From assembly GCA_903842065.1 (NCBI GenBank), contig CAIMKZ010000013.1:62001-126000 (forward strand): a DNA stretch of 64,000 nt, written 5' to 3'. Below the pieces are notes generated by a model that saw only the letters and a program-made list of their open reading frames with translations, did no database searches and was not told the DNA's origin. Shown in pieces: positions 16,788 through 25,376 of the stretch. This stretch comes from an uncultured Acidobacteriaceae bacterium. Lineage in GTDB: Bacteria; Acidobacteriota; Terriglobia; Terriglobales; Acidobacteriaceae. The translations under genes and the position numbers were made by a program. How positions within the stretch are numbered: position 1 is the first letter of the stretch; each line of letters starts with the position of its first letter.

Positions 16788-18140
16788 ATGCGCAAGCGCG
16801 CCATGTTGACCGGCTTCATTCTTTTGATTCTCTTCGCGGGCTCGATCGTTCGCGCGCAGACAGTTCCAGCGGCGATCAAGAAGGCTTCCGTGGCGGGAAC
16901 CATGGCCCGTAAGCCGAAGATATCCGTGCAGGGGCAGGCATGTCTTGACTGTCATACAACTTCGACGCCTGCCATCGTCCAGCAGTGGAAAGACAGCCGG
17001 CACTACAAGCAGGGAATCGACTGCTACTCCTGCCACAAGGCCAACCCCGGCGATCCAGCGGCTACCGATCACTACGGAGAGAAGATCGCCGTCATCGTGA
17101 CTCCAAAATACTGTTCTAGCTGCCACGCCAAAGAGGTCGATCAGTACGAGAACAGCCGCCATGCCAAAGCGGCGCAGTTCATCGGATCGCTCGATAACGT
17201 GCTCGGTGAGATCGTCGAAGGCGCGCCCATGGTCCAGAGCGGATGCCGCCAGTGCCACGGCAGCACCGTCGAGAGCTTGGGCAACGGTAAGTTCAGCTCC
17301 GCCAGCTGGCCCAACAGCGGTGTGGGGCGCGTGAACCCCGACGGCAGCCTCGGTTCCTGCGCCACATGTCACGGACGGCACAACTTCAGCGTCGCCCAGG
17401 CCCGTGAGCCGGAGACCTGCGGCAAGTGCCATATGGGTCCGGATCATCCCCAGCTTGAGATATACAACGAGTCCATGCACGGCGTTCTCTTCAAGGCCAA
17501 CCGCGAGAAGATGCACCTGGACAGCAAGTCATGGATCGTCGGCAAGGACTACTCCGCCGCCCCCAACTGCGTCACCTGTCACATGGGCGGAACGCCCGAC
17601 CACCCCGAATCCACCCACGACACCGGGACGCGCCTCAGTTGGACCCTGCGGCCCGCGGTCAGCATCCACCAGCCCAACTGGGAGAACAACCGCGCCGCGA
17701 TGCAGGTGGTTTGCAAAAATTGCCACGCCTCGGGATTGGTCGACAACTTCTACAAGCAGTACGACGACTCCGTCAATCTCTACAACAGCAAATACGGCGA
17801 GCCGGCCACGGCCATCATGAAAAAGCTCACCGATGCCAAAGCCATTTCTTCTACGCCCTTCGACGCCAAAATCAAGTGGGACTACTACGAGTTATGGCAC
17901 CACGAGGGGCGCCAGGCGCGCATGGGATCGGCGATGAACGGTCCGGACTTCACGCAGTGGCACGGCTTCTACGAGGTTGCCAAGGACTTCTACATGAACT
18001 TTCTTCCCGAGGCGGAAAAGCTTCTTCCTGGTGTTACCTCCGACCTCATGAAGTCTCCCGACAACACTTGGATCAAAGGCCTGACTCCGGAGATGATCCA
18101 GCAGCAAATCGACTACTACAAAAAGCGTTACAACCAGTAA
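16788..18140 (+). CDS. Octahaem cytochrome, hydroxylamine oxidoreductase-like
   Basis: Periplasmic protein of 450 residues with a signal peptide (residues 1-24, ending I-V-R-A-Q) and exactly eight C-x-x-C-H motifs (C-L-D-C-H to C-K-N-C-H), the haem count of the hydroxylamine oxidoreductase family. The C-terminal segment E-L-W-H-H-E-G-R-Q-A-R then G-P-D-F-T-Q-W-H-G-F-Y-E matches the HAO-family region that, in true oxidases, carries the tyrosine cross-linked to the catalytic haem; Phe replaces Tyr after G-P-D, so a reductive role (nitrite, NO or hydroxylamine reduction) is possible. Start 16788 is chosen for GGAGA 7 bp upstream. The cytochrome b units upstream are probable quinol-linked partners. 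Confidence 0.83.
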   Translation: MRKRAMLTGFILLILFAGSIVRAQTVPAAIKKASVAGTMARKPKISVQGQACLDCHTTSTPAIVQQWKDSRHYKQGIDCYSCHKANPGDPAATDHYGEKIAVIVTPKYCSSCHAKEVDQYENSRHAKAAQFIGSLDNVLGEIVEGAPMVQSGCRQCHGSTVESLGNGKFSSASWPNSGVGRVNPDGSLGSCATCHGRHNFSVAQAREPETCGKCHMGPDHPQLEIYNESMHGVLFKANREKMHLDSKSWIVGKDYSAAPNCVTCHMGGTPDHPESTHDTGTRLSWTLRPAVSIHQPNWENNRAAMQVVCKNCHASGLVDNFYKQYDDSVNLYNSKYGEPATAIMKKLTDAKAISSTPFDAKIKWDYYELWHHEGRQARMGSAMNGPDFTQWHGFYEVAKDFYMNFLPEAEKLLPGVTSDLMKSPDNTWIKGLTPEMIQQQIDYYKKRYNQ

Positions 18141-18164
18141 CACAAAAACTCAAGCACAAAAGGA

Positions 18165-18198
18165 AAGGCCCGCGGAATGGAACCACTTCGCGGGCCTT
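18165..18198. terminator. Bidirectional terminator hairpin
   Basis: AAGGCCCGCG pairs with CGCGGGCCTT around a 14-nt loop, between the convergent octahaem cytochrome and DUF6526-like genes. Confidence 0.75.
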
Positions 18199-18218
18199 CC
18201 CATGCCGGTTGAGACGCA

Positions 18219-18656
18219 TCACACCCGGAACTCGTCCGCCCGCCAGTCCCTGATCCGCTCCTTGATCTGCTTGCGGTTCAGGTTGTGCTCCAGAGCATGT
18301 TTGGCCAGCTCCACCACCTCGCTGTCGGCGGCAAATCGCAGCCCGATCAGCTGGTCCTCATTCAATTTGTAGATCTGCGCGTGCCACTCCTGCGGCGCAA
18401 GAGCCTGTAGCCGCAGCCGTTCCTCAATTCGGATCACCCGGTCCTGCACCTTCATCGGATACAGCCGCAGCTTGAAGAAGCCGACGAAAATCGCGACCGA
18501 GAGCACCAGATACCACGCAGTGTGGATGCGCGTATACGTGACCGCGTAGGCGATCGCGAAGATCAGGTTCAAAACCAGCACCCCGAAGAGCACAAAGTGG
18601 AACCAAGGGTCGAAGCGCGCGTGATTTTTCAGATTTTGAGGATCTTTATTGCTCAT
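18219..18656 (-). CDS. Small membrane protein, DUF6526-like
   Basis: A 145-residue protein with two transmembrane helices (residues ~19-41 and ~46-63) near the N-terminus and a charged C-terminal domain. The opening Q-N-L-K-N-H-A-R-F-D-P-W-F-H-F, the R-I-x-x-x-E-E-R-L-R-L segment after the helices, and the closing K-Q-I-K-x-R-I-x-x-W-R-A-D are typical of the DUF6526 family; its function is unknown. The start overlaps the end of the preceding gene by 11 bp, and its ribosome-binding site (GGAAGG) lies inside that gene, so the two are translationally coupled. Confidence 0.75.
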   Translation of the reverse strand: MSNKDPQNLKNHARFDPWFHFVLFGVLVLNLIFAIAYAVTYTRIHTAWYLVLSVAIFVGFFKLRLYPMKVQDRVIRIEERLRLQALAPQEWHAQIYKLNEDQLIGLRFAADSEVVELAKHALEHNLNRKQIKERIRDWRADEFRV

Positions 18657-19725
18657 GTTTTTCCAGACCTTCCTTCAGGCCGGACTCAGCTTCCTGGGTT
18701 GCCGGATCGGCCACGGGGTTTGACGGAGCTGCGCTGCGGGCCTGAAGCGCAGCGTCTGCCGCATTCTCATTCCGCACGGCTGGTACTGTCAATACCGCAA
18801 GCTCCATCGGCGCCAGCTTGCGCGGATTTCGCGGGATCAGGTTCACCCGCCCTCGCGCCAGATAATCCACAAAAACGCATGCCGCCAGATACGGATTCAC
18901 CAGCGTCATGGGAATCGCATACGGCGTCGTTGTAAACGACTCCACCAGGTTCTTGTTTCTCCGGCTCAGACGCCGGTATCCCGGAACCTGAGGAATCTCG
19001 AATACGTCAAGCTTCGCCTCGGGGTGCTTGCGTGACCAGCGCACCAGCTTGTAGGTCAGCTGTTTCGGAGTTGTAATACCCGCATCGGACAGGATGCTGC
19101 GATGAAAGCCGCCCGGAAAGTAGAACTCCAATATCGTCCGCGCATAATCTGAACAATTGCTATAAAGCAGATGAAAGTGCGTGACGTTCCGGCTGTCGTT
19201 CAACCGCGCTATCAGAGCATCGTCCTGCTCGCGAGTTGTGTCGAACCGGAAGGCGAAGATGCGCCGCTCGTAGGAGACGCCCACGAGCTGATCCCAGCCG
19301 TCGCGCAGCAGGTTGCCCGCGCGATCGCTCATCCCCAGAGGCGCAAAATGTATTTCGCGGTAGGCTTCGCGCAGCGCCCGCACATCCGCCCGGTTCACGC
19401 GATGCGGAACTTCTTCAGCCTTCTCCACCGAGTAAAGATAGGGAATCAGCGGAATCGCCAGCCAGTCCAGCCCGTCCACGCCACCGTAGCGAGAGATCAC
19501 CGAGCCCAGCTCACCCGGCTGGCAGCGGCGCAGGCGGGTAGGCGTCTCCGCGCAGATGTTCGCAAAGTAGATCGCGTTGTGTCCGGTGGGGTTCAGCAGG
19601 CCGAAGAAACCATACGGCTCTTCCAGCAGAAGGGCCGCCTGACCGCACGCAGTCGTACTCCCCGCGGCAATCATCGCGAGAATGGAGAAATAAATAAGGA
19701 TGAAGTTCCTTTTCTTCGTCCCCAT
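18646..19725 (-). CDS. Exported permuted-papain-like protein (DUF4105-like)
   Basis: A 359-residue protein with an N-terminal signal peptide (hydrophobic residues ~7-27). G-H-N-A-I-Y-F (residues ~48-54) and, 150 residues later, Y-S-N-C-S-D-Y-A-R-T-I-L-E-F-Y-F-P-G resemble the His and Cys regions of circularly permuted NlpC/P60-type domains (DUF4105/YiiX-like), which act on amide or thioester bonds or bind lipids. The Cys/His pairing is inference. The C-terminus is Ala/Pro-rich and probably unstructured. GGAAAGG precedes the start. It forms a two-gene unit with the DUF6526-like gene. Confidence 0.6.
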   Translation of the reverse strand: MGTKKRNFILIYFSILAMIAAGSTTACGQAALLLEEPYGFFGLLNPTGHNAIYFANICAETPTRLRRCQPGELGSVISRYGGVDGLDWLAIPLIPYLYSVEKAEEVPHRVNRADVRALREAYREIHFAPLGMSDRAGNLLRDGWDQLVGVSYERRIFAFRFDTTREQDDALIARLNDSRNVTHFHLLYSNCSDYARTILEFYFPGGFHRSILSDAGITTPKQLTYKLVRWSRKHPEAKLDVFEIPQVPGYRRLSRRNKNLVESFTTTPYAIPMTLVNPYLAACVFVDYLARGRVNLIPRNPRKLAPMELAVLTVPAVRNENAADAALQARSAAPSNPVADPATQEAESGLKEGLEKHEQ

Positions 19726-19783
19726 GGCCTTTCCCGGGTCTCCCCTCTGCTAGGTCTCTGACCGCTCAATGTTGTACCAGTGT

Positions 19784-19818
19784 GGGTGCCCCAGGCCTCG
19801 ATTTTGAGACCTGGGAAA
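19784..19818 (+). repeat. Palindromic repeat type 1
   Basis: Copy with one arm mismatch (AGGCCTC against GAGACCT). The surrounding 19726-20108 gap contains nothing else that I can support as a gene. Confidence 0.85.
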
Positions 19819-20108
19819 CCACGAACCGAAGGGGCGAATGTATCTGGTCAGAGTCCTAGTATCCGCCCGGGGCCGCGATCCGCGAAAGCACAAATCGCCC
19901 CTTACTTGTTTTGACAGCAACTGCGCGGAAAAGTTGTGCACTCCGGGTCGTCCCAGCCCGATCTTTGAAATTCACGCCCGTTTTCCACAGATACTCTTGT
20001 GTCGCAGGTGCCAACGCGCCTCGCAATCGCCATGCAAAAAACCTCCTTCCCGAGGGGAACATCCTGTGTCTTTCAGGCGTATATTCCTTCTTGAAGAGGT
20101 CGAACAAC

Positions 20109-20759
20109 ATGAACTGGATGAGAAATCGAGTCTTTGCCACAACCGGCATCCTTGCCGCCGCCGCCCTGCTTGCCTTCACCACCGGCTGCCGTGTGCAGGT
20201 CGATAAGGACGCCAGCGGACACGACAAGAATGTCAAGGTCGACACTCCCTTCGGCGGTGTCCACGTCAACACCAACCAGACCACCGCAACCGATCTCGGC
20301 CTGCCCGCCTATCCCGGCGCGCAACTCGTTGTCGATAAAGACAACGAAAAGTCCGCCGACGTGCATCTCGGCTTTGGCCAGTGGGAACTGCGCGTCAGGG
20401 CCGTCAACTACTCGTCCGCCGACAGCCAGGAGAAGGTCCAGGACTTCTACAAGAAAGCCCTGGGACGCTACGGCGACGTGATCGTCTGCGAAAACGACAA
20501 GCCGGTTGGCAAACCCGCGGCTACATCGGAAGGCCTCACCTGTAAAGACAGCGGCAAAGGCGCCAACGTGCGCATAGGTGACGGCAATTCCAGCTACGGT
20601 TACAGCTCCAGCGAGAACGGCCGACAGTTGAAGGCCGGATCCGAGCGCCATCAGCATGTCGTCGGCTTCCAGAGCCCGATCAACGGCCAGACCCGCTTTG
20701 CCCTCGTCGCCATCGACCTGCCAAACATCACCGGCGACGACTCCGACAAAAAAGATTAG
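20109..20759 (+). CDS. Hypothetical lipoprotein
   Basis: A 216-residue protein whose signal peptide ends in L-A-F-T-T-G-C, a good lipobox, so it is probably a lipid-anchored periplasmic or outer-membrane protein. The mature part has V-N-T-N-Q-T-T-A-T-D-L-G-L-P-A-Y-P-G-A followed by a globular alpha/beta segment (S-A-D-V-H-L-G-F) with V-Q-D-F-Y-K-K-A-L-G-R-Y-G. The arrangement 'lipoprotein plus Y-P-G-A' is common in acidobacterial hypothetical proteins. The ATG at 20109 has GAGG upstream; the longer frame reads non-coding sequence. A terminator follows. Confidence 0.75.
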   Translation: MNWMRNRVFATTGILAAAALLAFTTGCRVQVDKDASGHDKNVKVDTPFGGVHVNTNQTTATDLGLPAYPGAQLVVDKDNEKSADVHLGFGQWELRVRAVNYSSADSQEKVQDFYKKALGRYGDVIVCENDKPVGKPAATSEGLTCKDSGKGANVRIGDGNSSYGYSSSENGRQLKAGSERHQHVVGFQSPINGQTRFALVAIDLPNITGDDSDKKD

Positions 20760-20804
20760 AGCCTTCTACAAATCCACTGTCCAGATTCAGGACACTGACC
20801 GCCA

Positions 20805-20846
20805 ACAGCCGCCCCAAGCCTCACCGCCGGGGCGGCTGTCCTGTTT
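20805..20846 (+). terminator. Rho-independent-like terminator
   Basis: ACAGCCGCCCC pairs exactly with GGGGCGGCTGT across a 13-nt loop, then CCTGTTTC. It ends the lipoprotein transcript. Confidence 0.75.
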
Positions 20847-20924
20847 CTCCGTCCCGCATCGCGTTCCCAATCCCCCAAACAATCAAAATCGCTCTTAACA
20901 ATCCCCCGTTTTCCATCGCTTTTT

Positions 20925-20977
20925 CCGTTAACCGCTAACAGAGTTTTCGCTTCGCGCCATCTGTTAACCGATAACAG
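20925..20977. promoter_or_regulatory. Two tandem operator-like inverted repeats
   Basis: CCGTTA-ACCGC-TAACAG (20925-20941) and CTGTTA-ACCGA-TAACAG (20961-20977) are two copies of the same 17-bp dyad, 36 bp apart. They lie about 240-290 bp upstream of the CoA-transferase gene. The second is perfectly symmetric over six bases on each side. Confidence 0.5.
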
Positions 20978-21073
20978 CGGCTTATATGCACATATTTACG
21001 AATCCCCGCTATCCATGCGCCTTTTCGCGCATCTAACTCGCGCAGTTACTTGCGCGGTTTCTCACAGCTGTCA

Positions 21074-21089
21074 GGTGATCACCATCACG
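21074..21089. promoter_or_regulatory. CRP/FNR-family dyad
   Basis: GGTGA-TCACCA-TCACG, the same half-site pattern as the sites at 10742, 10888 and 14558. It lies 127 bp before the CoA-transferase start. No convincing gene occupies the 20760-21215 gap. Confidence 0.35.
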
Positions 21090-21215
21090 GAACTTGCATT
21101 TTTCAGAGCGCAGAATAACGCGGGTTTGAAGTGTATGAGATGCATCGCAAAGCCGGTTTCCATTCGCGCATCGAGCGATCTTCCCCAGCACCCCGACGCC
21201 GGCATTGGAGCTTGA

Positions 21216-22541
21216 ATGACGTGGAAAGATGACTATCGCGCCCGGTTAGTGAGCGCGAACGATGCGCTGGAGGCCGTCGTCTCCGGCTCGCGCGTCTGGA
21301 TTCAGTCCGGATGCGGTACGCCCTCGGTTCTCGTCGAGGCCATGGTGGCCCGCTCGCCCCATGTGCGCGACGTCGAAGTCATTCACATGAAGACCCTCGG
21401 CGAGGCTGTCTACACGCGCCCCGAGCACCAAGGACACTTCCGCCATCGCGCCCTCTTCCTCGGCGACAACGTGCGCGAGGCAGCCATCGCCGGCCGCGCA
21501 GACTACACGCCCATCTTCCTGTTTGAAATCGAAGCCCTCATCGAAAGCGGCGCAATGCCCCTCGACGTCGTGCTCATGCAGGTCTCTCCGCCCGACGCAC
21601 ACGGCTACGTCACCCTCGGCACCACCGTCGACAGCACGCTCACCGCGGCGCGCAATGCCCGCTGCGTCATCGCCGAAGTCAACGACCAGATGCCGCGTAC
21701 CCACGGCGAAACCGCCATTCACATCAGCCGCATCGATCGCATCGTCGAGACCTCGCACCCGCTGCTCGAAGTCTGCTCAGAACCCCCCTCGGAGCTGAAC
21801 CTGCGCATCGCCCGCAACGTCGCCTCTCTCATCCCCGACGGCGCAACCATCCAGACCGGCATCGGCGGCATCAGTGAAGCCCTGCTCAAATGCCTCGACG
21901 GCAAGCGCAACCTCGGCATCCACTCCGAGATGGTCACCGACGGCGTAGTCGATCTCATGGAGGCCGGCATCATCAACGGGGAAGAGAAGTCCATCCATCG
22001 CGGCAAGGCGGTCATCGCCTTTGTCCTCGGTTCGAAAAAAATCTTTGACTTCGTTCACGAGAACACGTGCTTCGAGTTCCGCCCCATCAAGTACACCAAC
22101 GATCCGTTCGTTATCTCCAAGAACGACCGCATGGTCGCCATCAACTGCGCCCTCCAGGTCGATATCACCGGCCAGGTCTGCTCGGACTCGCTCGGCACCC
22201 AGCCATTCTCCGGATTCGGCGGCCAGGTCGACTTCATCCGCGGCGCGGCCCGCTCCAAAGAAGGCGTGCCCATCATCGCCCTTCCTTCCACAGCGCGCGG
22301 CGGTACCGTATCGCGAATTTCAGCGGTCCTCGAGCCCGGAGCGGGGGTGGTTACTTCCCGCGCCGACGTGCATTATGTAGTTACGGAGCACGGAATCGCC
22401 TACCTGCACGGTAAAACCCTGCGGGAACGCGCTGAAGCTCTCATCGCAGTCGCCGATCCGCGCTTCCGTGCCCAGTTGGAGGAGTTTGCGGTTCGCGCCC
22501 ACTATATGGAGCGCGCCGCCGCACCGGCGCTCTGCGCTTAA
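21216..22541 (+). CDS. Acyl-CoA:carboxylate CoA-transferase (Cat1/AbfT-like)
   Basis: A 441-residue member of the acetyl-CoA hydrolase/transferase family. The C-terminal domain contains [11 protein letters not shown] (residues ~228-238), the active-site glutamate that forms the gamma-glutamyl-CoA thioester. G-F-G-G-Q-V-D-F, then [13 protein letters not shown], and [11 protein letters not shown] complete the family pattern. It would exchange CoA between short-chain acids and acetyl- or succinyl-CoA. It heads an operon with a ferredoxin-dependent 2-oxoacid oxidoreductase, so its likely job is to release branched-chain acids or save the thioester as acetyl-CoA; that is inference. ATG 21216 matches the family N-terminus. 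Confidence 0.85.
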   Translation: MTWKDDYRARLVSANDALEAVVSGSRVWIQSGCGTPSVLVEAMVARSPHVRDVEVIHMKTLGEAVYTRPEHQGHFRHRALFLGDNVREAAIAGRADYTPIFLFEIEALIESGAMPLDVVLMQVSPPDAHGYVTLGTTVDSTLTAARNARCVIAEVNDQMPRTHGETAIHISRIDRIVETSHPLLEVCSEPPSELNLRIARNVASLIPDGATIQTGIGGISEALLKCLDGKRNLGIHSEMVTDGVVDLMEAGIINGEEKSIHRGKAVIAFVLGSKKIFDFVHENTCFEFRPIKYTNDPFVISKNDRMVAINCALQVDITGQVCSDSLGTQPFSGFGGQVDFIRGAARSKEGVPIIALPSTARGGTVSRISAVLEPGAGVVTSRADVHYVVTEHGIAYLHGKTLRERAEALIAVADPRFRAQLEEFAVRAHYMERAAAPALCA

Positions 22542-22569
22542 GCTAGTACGCTGGTGGAGAGGGATTCAA

Positions 22570-22842
22570 ATGACCGATACCGTCAAGCACGACCGAGGCA
22601 AAATCGAGATCGACGCCAACGAGTGCAAGGGCTGCGGCCTGTGCATTGAGGCCTGCCCGCCCAAAGTCATCGCCATGGGCGACCACCTCAACCACTACGG
22701 CTACAAGACGGCCTTTTACGCCGGCTCCGGCTGCACCGGTTGCTCCATCTGCTTCACCGCATGCCCCGAGCCCGGCGCCATCACCGTCTATCGCACCGCC
22801 GTGACATCGTCCCGAGTGGAGGCACCATGCGCAAGCAACTGA
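22570..22842 (+). CDS. 2x[4Fe-4S] ferredoxin subunit of 2-oxoacid oxidoreductase
   Basis: A 90-residue protein with two cluster motifs, [12 protein letters not shown] and [12 protein letters not shown]. It is the delta (KorD/VorD-type) subunit of a 2-oxoacid:ferredoxin oxidoreductase, passing electrons out of the enzyme. ATG 22570 has GGAGAGGG upstream, 28 bp after the CoA-transferase stop. Its 3' end overlaps the start of the alpha subunit gene by 16 bp. The length is normal for a stand-alone delta subunit. Confidence 0.9.
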   Translation: MTDTVKHDRGKIEIDANECKGCGLCIEACPPKVIAMGDHLNHYGYKTAFYAGSGCTGCSICFTACPEPGAITVYRTAVTSSRVEAPCASN

Positions 22843-23921
22843 TGAAGGGCAACGAGGCCATCGTCAAGAGCGCCATCCTCTCCGGATGCCGCGCCTTCTA
22901 CGGCTACCCCATCACTCCGGCCAGCGAGATTGCAGAGACCGCCGCCCTCTATATGCCTAAGACCGGTGGCATCTATGTTCAGGCTGAGAGTGAAGTCGCC
23001 GCCATCAACATGCTCTACGGCGCTGCTGCCGCCGGCGTGCGCGCCATGACCGCCTCCAGCGGCCCCGGCATCAGCCTCATGCAGGAGGGCGTCAGCTACA
23101 TGGCCGGTGCCGAGCTGCCCTGCGTCATCGCCGACATCACCCGCGGCGGACCCGGCCTCGGCTCCATCAACTGCGAGCAGGGCGACTACAACCAGGTCGT
23201 CAAGGGCGGCGGCCACGGAAACTACCGCACCCTCGTGCTCGCGCCATATTCAGTACAGGAGATGGCCGACCTCACCGCTCTCGCCTTCACACTCGCCGAG
23301 CGCTATCGCAACCCCGTCTTCCTGCTCGCCGACGGATTCGTCGGCCAGATGATGGAGCCGGTCGAGTTTCCTGAGAAGGCCATCGAGGCCGAGACCCCCA
23401 GGTGGGCCGTCACCGGTACTGCCGCCACGCGCTCCAACCTGGTCACATCGCTCTATCTCGATGCCGACAAGCTCGAGGCCCACGCCCGTCACCTCGAAGC
23501 CAAGTACGAGATGGCCTCGCGTCTTGAGACCCGCTCCGAACTCTGGCAAACCGACGACGCCGACATCGTCCTCGTCGGATACGGCATCACCGGACGCATA
23601 CTCAAGGCCGTCTGCACCGAGGCCCGCGCCGCCGGTATCAAGGTAGGCATGCTGCGTCCCATCACGCTCTTCCCGTTCCCAAACGACGACTTCCAGCGCC
23701 TCGCCAAGCGCGCCCGCGCCTTCGCCGTCGTTGAGATGAGCAACGGCCAGTTGCTCGACGATGTGCGCCTCGCTCTCAACGGTGCACGGCCCGTCGAGTT
23801 CTTCAATCGTATGGGCGGCAATGTGCCCACCCACGAGGAGGTTCTCCACTTCGTCCGCGCGCTCGCCGCGCAGATCGCACCGGCCTCGCAGCCGGCAGAG
23901 GAGCGTTTGGCCCATGTCTAA
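22827..23921 (+). CDS. 2-oxoacid:ferredoxin oxidoreductase alpha subunit
   Basis: A 364-residue KorA/VorB-type subunit. The N-terminal domain shows G-N-E-A-I-V-K-S-A, then [14 protein letters not shown], the segment binding the pyrimidine side of [16 protein letters not shown] and R-G-G-P-G-L-G follow. The C-terminal transketolase-like domain begins near residue 250. The start at 22827 has GGAGG directly upstream and is internal to the end of the ferredoxin gene. With the fused beta-gamma chain and ferredoxin it would decarboxylate 2-oxoacids to acyl-CoA; the aminotransferase in the operon suggests branched-chain substrates. Confidence 0.9.
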   Translation: MRKQLMKGNEAIVKSAILSGCRAFYGYPITPASEIAETAALYMPKTGGIYVQAESEVAAINMLYGAAAAGVRAMTASSGPGISLMQEGVSYMAGAELPCVIADITRGGPGLGSINCEQGDYNQVVKGGGHGNYRTLVLAPYSVQEMADLTALAFTLAERYRNPVFLLADGFVGQMMEPVEFPEKAIEAETPRWAVTGTAATRSNLVTSLYLDADKLEAHARHLEAKYEMASRLETRSELWQTDDADIVLVGYGITGRILKAVCTEARAAGIKVGMLRPITLFPFPNDDFQRLAKRARAFAVVEMSNGQLLDDVRLALNGARPVEFFNRMGGNVPTHEEVLHFVRALAAQIAPASQPAEERLAHV

Positions 23922-25374
23922 CGATTCGGCTCTCAATTACACCGTCGCGCAGGGCAGAGCCACGTCCTTCTTCCCCACCTTCGAGCGCAAGGACGAACTC
24001 CAGCACGCAACCCACTTCTGCCCCGGATGCGGACACGGCGTCGTCCACAAGATGCTGGCCCGCGCCATCGACGAACTCGCCGTTCAGGATCGCACCATCC
24101 TCGTCGGCCCCGTCGGCTGCGGCGTCTTCACCTACCACTACTTCGATGTCGGCAACATCTCCGCCGCGCATGGACGCGCCTCGGCCGTCGCTTCGGCCGT
24201 CAAGCGCAGCCGCCCCGAGGCCATCGTCCTCTCCTATCAGGGCGACGGCGATCTGGCTGCCATCGGCGCTGCGGAGATCCTCCACTCCGCCAATCGCGGC
24301 GAATCCATCACCGTCATCTTCATCAACAACGCTGTCTACTCGATGACCGGCGGTCAGTCCGCGCCCACCACCCTCCTCGGCCAAAAGTCCACCACCAACC
24401 CTGAAGGCCGAAACGCCATTCCCGACGGCTATCCGCTCCACGTCTCCGAGCTGCTCGCCACCCTTGAAGCTCCCGTCTACATCGAGCGCGTCGGCCTCGG
24501 CGATAACAAGCAGCTCATGGCCGCCCAGCGCGCCATACGCCGCGGCCTTGAGAACCAGGTGCGCGGTCTCGGCTTCTCGTTCATTGAAGTGCTCGCGCCC
24601 TGCCCCACCATCTGGAAGATGAACGCCGTCGAGGCTCAGCACTGGGTCCGCGACGTGATGGAGAAGACCTTCCCCCTCGGCGTCATGCGCGATAAGACAA
24701 AAGAAACCGAACCCCGTCCGGCCCCCGCGTCCGCGCCCGCGCTCGATCGGATCCCCGGCATCCTCGGCGTCGCCGAAGCCGATCTGCCCACGGGCAACGC
24801 TCACGTCATGGAGCAGGGCAGGGAAGTGGACCTCGAAGTGCGTATCGCCGGATTCGGCGGCCAGGGTGTTCTGCTTCTTGGTGAGATGCTCGCCGAAGCA
24901 GGCCTCGACGCCGGGCTCGAAGTCTCATGGCTGCCTTCCTACGGCCCTGAGATGCGCTCCGGCACCTCGAACTGCCACGTGCGTATCTCGAACGCTGTCA
25001 TCGATTCGCCTGTCGTCACCTCCCCCGGCGTACTCGTCGCCATGAACGAGCCCTCACTGCGCAAGTTCGACCGCGCCGTGCGCCCCGGCGGATGGATCAT
25101 CTACAACGGCGAAGAGTTTCCCGCCGATTGCGTGCGCGACGACATCCACGTTCTTGCATTGCCATTCACGCAGATCGCTAACGATCTCGGCGACGCCCGC
25201 GCGGCCAACATGGTCATGCTCGGCGCATTGCTCCAGATCTCCGGCGTACTGCCCCGGGAAAGCGTCAGCGCCGCCCTGCGCCGCCTCATCAAGCACCAGC
25301 GCTGGGTCGATCTCGATGAAAAAGCCATTGCGCATGGCGGCTCGCTTGCCGCCGCGCGTTCACAGGAGGAGTGA
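23914..25374 (+). CDS. 2-oxoacid:ferredoxin oxidoreductase, fused beta and gamma subunits
   Basis: A 486-residue chain. Residues ~30-270 are the TPP-binding beta subunit (F-C-P-G-C-G-H-G, then [12 protein letters not shown] for Mg-pyrophosphate, [11 protein letters not shown]). After a Pro/Ala-rich linker (residues ~270-295), residues ~305-486 are a gamma subunit ([24 protein letters not shown]). Beta and gamma are usually separate genes, or gamma is fused to alpha, so this beta-gamma fusion is noteworthy. The ATG overlaps the alpha gene stop by 8 bp. It is followed after 2 bp by the aminotransferase. Confidence 0.9.
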   Translation: MSNDSALNYTVAQGRATSFFPTFERKDELQHATHFCPGCGHGVVHKMLARAIDELAVQDRTILVGPVGCGVFTYHYFDVGNISAAHGRASAVASAVKRSRPEAIVLSYQGDGDLAAIGAAEILHSANRGESITVIFINNAVYSMTGGQSAPTTLLGQKSTTNPEGRNAIPDGYPLHVSELLATLEAPVYIERVGLGDNKQLMAAQRAIRRGLENQVRGLGFSFIEVLAPCPTIWKMNAVEAQHWVRDVMEKTFPLGVMRDKTKETEPRPAPASAPALDRIPGILGVAEADLPTGNAHVMEQGREVDLEVRIAGFGGQGVLLLGEMLAEAGLDAGLEVSWLPSYGPEMRSGTSNCHVRISNAVIDSPVVTSPGVLVAMNEPSLRKFDRAVRPGGWIIYNGEEFPADCVRDDIHVLALPFTQIANDLGDARAANMVMLGALLQISGVLPRESVSAALRRLIKHQRWVDLDEKAIAHGGSLAAARSQEE

Positions 25375-25376
25375 GA

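Noticed and set aside
21015-21215. 66-codon open frame before the CoA-transferase gene
   Set aside because: No ribosome-binding site and it covers operator-like sequence; more likely leader DNA.
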